Source: Lamellibrachia columna
Taxonomy: Eukaryota > Annelida > Polychaeta > Sabellida > Siboglinidae
Length of the DNA: 64,000 nt
Assembly: GCA_963662155.1 (NCBI GenBank)
Contig: OY759262.1
Coordinates: forward strand, 14,961,782 to 15,025,781
Direction of reading: 5' to 3'
Part shown: one piece after another, positions 58,549 to 64,000 of the stretch
How the letters are laid out: each line of letters opens with the position of its first letter
Numbering within the stretch: position 1 is the stretch's first letter
Notes under the pieces: model-generated
The model's input: the letters and a program-made list of their open reading frames with translations, nothing else
Database searches by the model: none
What the model was told of the DNA's origin: nothing
Position numbers and translations under genes: made by a program

Positions 58549-60589
58549 TGATTTTAGCCATCCCATTCTATGATATTTTAAACATGCACAGTACACTTTA
58601 CATTTGTCAGCTTAGTTTTTGTGAACACAATAATGTTAATGCTTAAACTAATCAAAAACCCAACCAAACAACTGTGAACAAGGCCTACTGGCAATGTCTT
58701 CAAAATCACATATAAAGTATTAAATAACCTACCAGTTCACACACAGAATGCTCACACACATTATAGCTTTGTTTACCCCCTGTTCCAGAATGAGTTCACT
58801 TTCTGACCTTGAACCGGCAACATCATGACATAATTCCTTTAAATATTAGTACCAGAATATCAGCAACCCTGGGTCTGTATTCTTGAAAGACTTACGAATG
58901 TGTAACTCAAGTATTTCGTAAATATGGCGGCAAAAGTTTCAAGGGGAGTTCACTCATGGAATAACTGGGTAAATATTATCCGATGTGCTAAATAATGGAT
59001 AAGCCTACTGAAATATTACATAACCAATGTTAAATCAAGAATGGCTGGCTTGCTTTATGTTTAATTTGTCTTGTTATTTTGGTATTATATATTCCACAAG
59101 TGTCCCCTCCATGGGCAGCTTTGCTGTCATATTTACAGAAAACTTGAGTTTTTAATTTGTAAGTCTTTCGAGAATACAGGCCCACAGTACCATATGTCTA
59201 GAGAAAGCTCACAAGATCTGAGCCCTATCATGAAGCCATTCAATCCCACATCTTGATACCAACACTGGAAACACCTGTCTGGCTGGAAGGCTTGGAAGCA
59301 CCCACTTTTTATCAATCACTGAAACATCCGACACTCAAGGAGCAATAAAGCTCTCAACCTATCGCACTACCAAGATAAACCTGCCGTCTGTGACGCAAGT
59401 GCTGCACTCCTAAGAAGTGCTCGAGCACCACGCAGGAATTCTTTTGTTGTTTGTCGATGTAAGAGTAAGAATATCACAGAAAACTTCAAAGAAAATACTT
59501 GTAAGAAACAAACAAGAGAACTTAACGTGGTCTTCATGAACCACCAGATGGAACATTTCCAACGTCACAGTGAGTACTCCATCACTGCAGCCTGGGAGAG
59601 GCAGGTGAACGGCTAACCCTACAACGACAGGGAATTTGATAACAAATCTGAAATCCGTAACCAGTTATTTGCAGTCTTTGTTTATAAAGACATCAGTCCA
59701 AATTGGCAAAACAAATAAATTGCCCAGCAGACATTACACCAAAACTGTAAGACATTATGTAAATGTTGGATTTCCTTACAGTTTGTCTATGCATGGGAAA
59801 GTGTATGAGTTGCATGATATTCAAGTTGCAGTGCTTAAAATGTGCGATGCAAAAGCATTGACTCCAGAACCATTCCAGGCAATGCAAAAACCAAAATAAC
59901 TAACCTGAAAGAAATTCGAAATTATAAATAATTTTTTTAATAAAAAATGGCATTTTGTTGCATATTTTAAAGTCAATACCGTCACTCAGATTCTATTTAC
60001 ATATATTTGCTTCATGGATGTTGCAACAATTGTTATTTAATCTACTTAGTGACCAGTATAGCAGCATAAATCCACCAAGTCACCACAGCAGTAGATGACA
60101 TTGACCCTGGTGCCATGCAGCACCACTGGTGTCACCGTGTTGGTTAAAGTGCACAGGTGACACGACACCATTGATGATCCTAAGCAGATTACATGCATTT
60201 TTTCTCACCTGATTGAAGTGGGGAAGTGGGGACAGACCAAAAATGCACAAATATATAATACAATATGAAACATCCATCGCGCCAAAATCCCAAACCAAAA
60301 GTTTAAGCAATCTCCAATCTGTGAACAATTTTAAAGTTGTCAACAGAAGGATTAATACGCTGAGGAGCCATGGAGGGTACGCAAGTTTCAAATGACAGGT
60401 CTTCAGATGATGGTGAAATGTTAGCATATTTCTCGCTGACAGATAGTAGGATCTAAAGAGCTGGTGCAATAACCCAGAAATCCCCAGTCTCAATGTTTGT
60501 TTCAACTCTGGAACAAAAAGTAGATGAGAACCAGATGGTTGTCTCCAGGCTTCAATGCAGGAGCAATTGCAGTCAATGTAAATATGCTG

Positions 60590-60763
60590 GTTGCAGATAT
60601 TAAAAATAATAATATGATATCGGACAAGAAGCCAATGCAGAGTTTTTAGAATCAAACTGTGGTCCTGCCGTTTGAGATCCCAATGTTCTAACACCATGCT
60701 ACTGTGGACCACACCTGCACATGGGTGAAACGCCAGGTCACATAACACCGTTTGGTCAGCCAT
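60590..60763 (-). pseudogene. Possible LINE reverse-transcriptase remnant
   Basis: Within a long minus-strand ORF, DHSLILKTLHWLLVRYHIII resembles the LHWLPVRYRI motif near the C-terminus of many LINE reverse transcriptases. The rest of the ORF (to 60080) has diverged beyond recognition. Confidence 0.45.
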
Positions 60764-62442
60764 GAGAACTATCAGATGTTGTAGCCAGTCAGCTAAATGT
60801 TAACTCAGGATATCCAACATCTGACTTGTTTATATTAGGTTTGGGACAGCTGTGCAGTCCACCATGGGGTCAGGCTACTATGTAAGGCGGGCAGGGATTG
60901 CCACCATAAGCACTGTTCTAGCCTTCCACTGCAGCTAGCCGACTACTTTCCAGTGATCCAACCATTTCTGCACACACAACTTCCCTTCAAGTCCCACAAA
61001 CCCAACAAATGTTTGTAGCATTCAACGGATACTTTTGTGTACGTCAATCCAACTTGGAACAAGCACAGTTGTCAGACGTAAATCTAATAATTACAGGGCA
61101 TATAAAATTACAAAGTGACTGTTTTGTACATGCCTTTTATGATTTATAGAAACTATTTCTCTCTCAAATCCAAAGACACTGGATGGCAGCTGTGCCGCTA
61201 ATCCTCCAGGGCAACAACGGAAAATTCACAACACAATTTGTATGTTGAAATAATGGATTAAGTAATATGGAAATTACATTATGAAAATACTTAAAAATTC
61301 CTCCTCCATTGATTTCACCCATCACAAACCATATATGTTCAAATTTGTAGTGAATAGTTTAAAGATCACAGTGCAAACACTGCAGAAATCAGAAACATTT
61401 ACTTTTTTCACTCGTTCTGGAAAGAACTGTATCCCCTTGTTCATATTCAGTCAAGAAATTGTAAAAAAAATTACATTAATTTAGTAATAAAACGGGGATA
61501 TATCTAAATTCCTGAAGGCACTTTTTCAAGTTAGTAACGACAGCGAGTTGTGTCAAACCAGGTCTGATTTATTGGCCGAAGCCTTCAGATTCACGCCGCA
61601 GTAAACAAATGCCCGGGATCAAAAACCTCAAAAATAACATAAATGTAAATGTATTTAGTCTAGCCCTAGCCTAGGCACGTGGGGAAATATGTGGACACCG
61701 TATGATTTTACTGCCAAAATATCTTGATATATGCAATTTTTAAGAACTGTGTACATCTAACTTTTGAGTAGAGCTGTCTTGCCTTTGCATTGGCTTGCCG
61801 TTTGCAATTTTGTTGTTGGCCTGCTGAGGAGCTATGGTATTATTTAAAATCTATATGTTGCAGTGTTTTAATAATGTTTTAAATAATGAAACTGATGCCA
61901 CACCCAAATTCATTGTTTTTTGTCCCACTGCAACATATAAGCTTTTAACATACACAGATGTTCTAAATGTTGCTGTGGAATGACAATGTTTGTTGATGTT
62001 CATTTAGCCAGACTGACGTCACACGCCGACTCCGTATGGAAATTACCGAATGAAATGTCAAATCGCTCGGGGCTTCTTTGCCACTAATATAATTAGCTGT
62101 TATTGAAGAGTAACCAATAACATTATTTGATGCATTTCAAACTACTAATACAACTATCTGTTATCATATATCACGATTTTTCTGGAATATTTGCTTATGA
62201 TCTTTAAGTAATAAAAGAGGGCACACTTTTGTTTAAATCATTTAAAGAATCGACTTTGATCATTAGATAACACAGCATAACATTGGGTAACCTGTGAACG
62301 CATGAATAACCTTATGCTAGTATTACAGAGTCGGACCAGTTTTTTTGCCATTTTTGCCAAATTCTGACCGGATCCGGCCAAAAACAATATAATAGTTTGT
62401 CCGATGATTTCACCAAAACTAAATAATAAATTTGCGCAAACA

Positions 62443-62520
62443 AGCCAGCATGTCATAGTGGATACTAGAGCCAGCATGTCATAGTGGATACTAGAGCCAG
62501 CATGTCTTAGTGGATACTAG
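62443..62520. repeat. 26-bp repeat, three copies
   Basis: Unit AGCCAGCATGTCATAGTGGA + TACTAG. Confidence 0.9.
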
Positions 62521-63948
62521 ATAGGTTCGCACTCTTGTGAAATGAGTTAAACATCCATGCTTCAGCCACATTGCCCACTGGTGTCACATACAGCATCGGT
62601 CATCAGAACTTGATTTATAGTGATGTTTTTTTAGGCAGTGCAAGTGTGGCTTGTTGCGTTGTTCTTTGATGAACATGAGACGGAGTGATTGTGGCTTCCT
62701 ACAGGTTTCTGTGGAAGTGCGCACCTAGACAGACTGCTGGCGATTTCTGAAATAACTGCCTGGATGATTGTGAGGGTCTGTCGTCACAGCTTATCTCTGA
62801 TGTACAGCTGCAGAGGAGACTAGTAGGCTGGAATCAGGTTTCTCACAGAAGTCCACCGACAACCTTGCATCTCCCTGGATGATATCATGGTCTGGCATCA
62901 CGGACTGCAGCCCACTCAACAGACTGGATAACCAAAGTGGACATAGAGAAAAAACTGCCAATCTCCCCCCACACACACCGATATAAACCTGTTATGGCTA
63001 CTTCCTGTTATAAAAAAAAACTAGTTACAGCTACAGGTGAAGGAACAATTAGTTAGGCATTAAAACTAGTTCTATTATAGCTACGTAACTTCCACCGTCC
63101 AGACCACTGGTTGTCAGTTTTGATTTGATTTTTTCCTCGGCATTGTATATCCGCTGGGCTCATCATGAGCGAGTTTTCTCGTAGTAGCGATGGCCATCAT
63201 TATCTCGCACTAGGCTACGTAAGGAGGGTGGTCATGCTCACCACTCCACCTCATGAAATCACCAACCAAAATGCCTCAATGCAACCTGAAATACTTCATG
63301 CTCCCCCCTCCTGCCCCTTCATGAACTGTAGAATTAAAAAGTAGCTGTATCAGTACTAGTTTGACTGTCAAACTTAATGAGTAGTTACAACTGAAATAAA
63401 AGTAGCTATAACAGGAAGTAGTGGAAAGACTCGACACGCACGCACGCACACACACACACACCATACTAGATAACATACATAGGAGATTATGGTAATACTT
63501 CACAGAACTGGCTTCACTTCACAGAATATCTAACAATGATTAAAAGAAATTTGTGTGATTTAGTGGATGCCCTGTTATCTCAGCCTCAGCATAGCAGACA
63601 ATGGAGCCTCGTCAAAGCCTATGTTCGATATATCTTACAAGTAACACCATGCAAATGGCTTGAAACTCAAAAATAAGAAAAAGTTACCAGTCATTTCACG
63701 TAATCCCTAAAACTATTACCGGGTAGGCATTACGTGTATTGACATATAAATGATTTAAATAATATTAAATGTAAAAAAATTATTTTAGAAATTAAATTAT
63801 ATAAAATAAATAGGTTGGTAATAATAGTAATTTTTTTTTTATTTAACAAAAACACACACGTTGCACAAAGTTGATGAAACTTCTTGATAATTTTTTTTAA
63901 ACACCAAAAAACAAGCACTTCAAATCAATAAAATTTGCTACATCCAGG

Positions 63949-64000
63949 TACTCATTTATACACATGGAGTGAGACTGCTAACCATGTGAAACAACAGCAA
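63949..64000 (-). repeat. SINE 3' end, cut by the window edge
   Basis: TACTCATTTATACACATGGA followed by GTGAGAC...AACAACAGCAA parallels the 3' end of the 47.3-kb SINE in the same orientation. The remainder lies beyond 64000. Confidence 0.5.

Larger units (their letters stand above)
54610..64000. other. Probable atlastin 5' intron or flank
   Basis: No exon with the atlastin P-loop (FRKGKS) was found on the minus strand. Apart from the repeats and the LINE remnant listed, AT-rich sequence without a supported gene. Confidence 0.5.

Noticed and set aside
60080..60763. 227-codon minus ORF as a membrane protein gene
   Set aside because: Only a LINE-like LHWLLVRYHI stretch is recognisable; hydrophobic runs look like AT-rich translation.

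Overview
This is animal (metazoan) nuclear DNA: AT-rich, gene-poor, with short exons separated by long introns full of repeats. The two recognisable genes, a tRNA-like SINE and the intron structure fit an invertebrate. A mollusc or other lophotrochozoan is my inference from the SINE type; nothing in the window fixes the species. There are no operons, ribosome binding sites or CRISPR arrays.

Two conserved genes lie head to tail on the minus strand. The left one (999-35778) encodes a B56-type regulatory subunit of protein phosphatase 2A, closest to the vertebrate gamma/delta/beta group. I rebuilt 16 coding exons with matching splice phases (about 538 residues); the C-terminal exon or exons lie beyond the left edge. 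The right one (43336-54599) encodes atlastin, the GTPase that fuses endoplasmic reticulum membranes. Ten coding exons (about 430 residues) run to the stop codon; the first part, with the P-loop, was not found and probably lies beyond the right edge. About 7.5 kb separates the two coding regions.

Other coding material sits inside or between these genes: a small spliced gene of unknown function in the large PP2A intron (17580-18560), interrupted by an in-frame UAG; a three-exon, 223-residue hAT-transposase-derived gene (48934-50132) inside a roughly 3-kb terminal-inverted-repeat element in an atlastin intron; fragments of a THAP-domain gene and a possible P2X7-like accessory ORF (26.0-26.8 kb); and LINE reverse-transcriptase remains at 39.5-40.8 kb and near 60.6 kb.

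Mobile and tandem DNA make up much of the rest. I could delimit three further hAT-like non-autonomous elements (1419-2689, 27525-28918, 32620-33296) and two piggyBac-like ones bounded by TTAA (9115-10204, 10912-11622). Tandem arrays include 17 copies of 53 bp, about 9 of 48 bp, 5 of 32 bp, 25 of 25 bp, 4 of 62 bp and several smaller ones. Several arrays lie only 9-40 bp inside introns, next to 5' splice sites of the two conserved genes.

The best candidates for new biology are the mini-hAT gene that splices cleanly without the transposase core, the nested small gene with its in-frame UAG, and the group of inverted-repeat elements that share a terminal motif but have different low-complexity cores.
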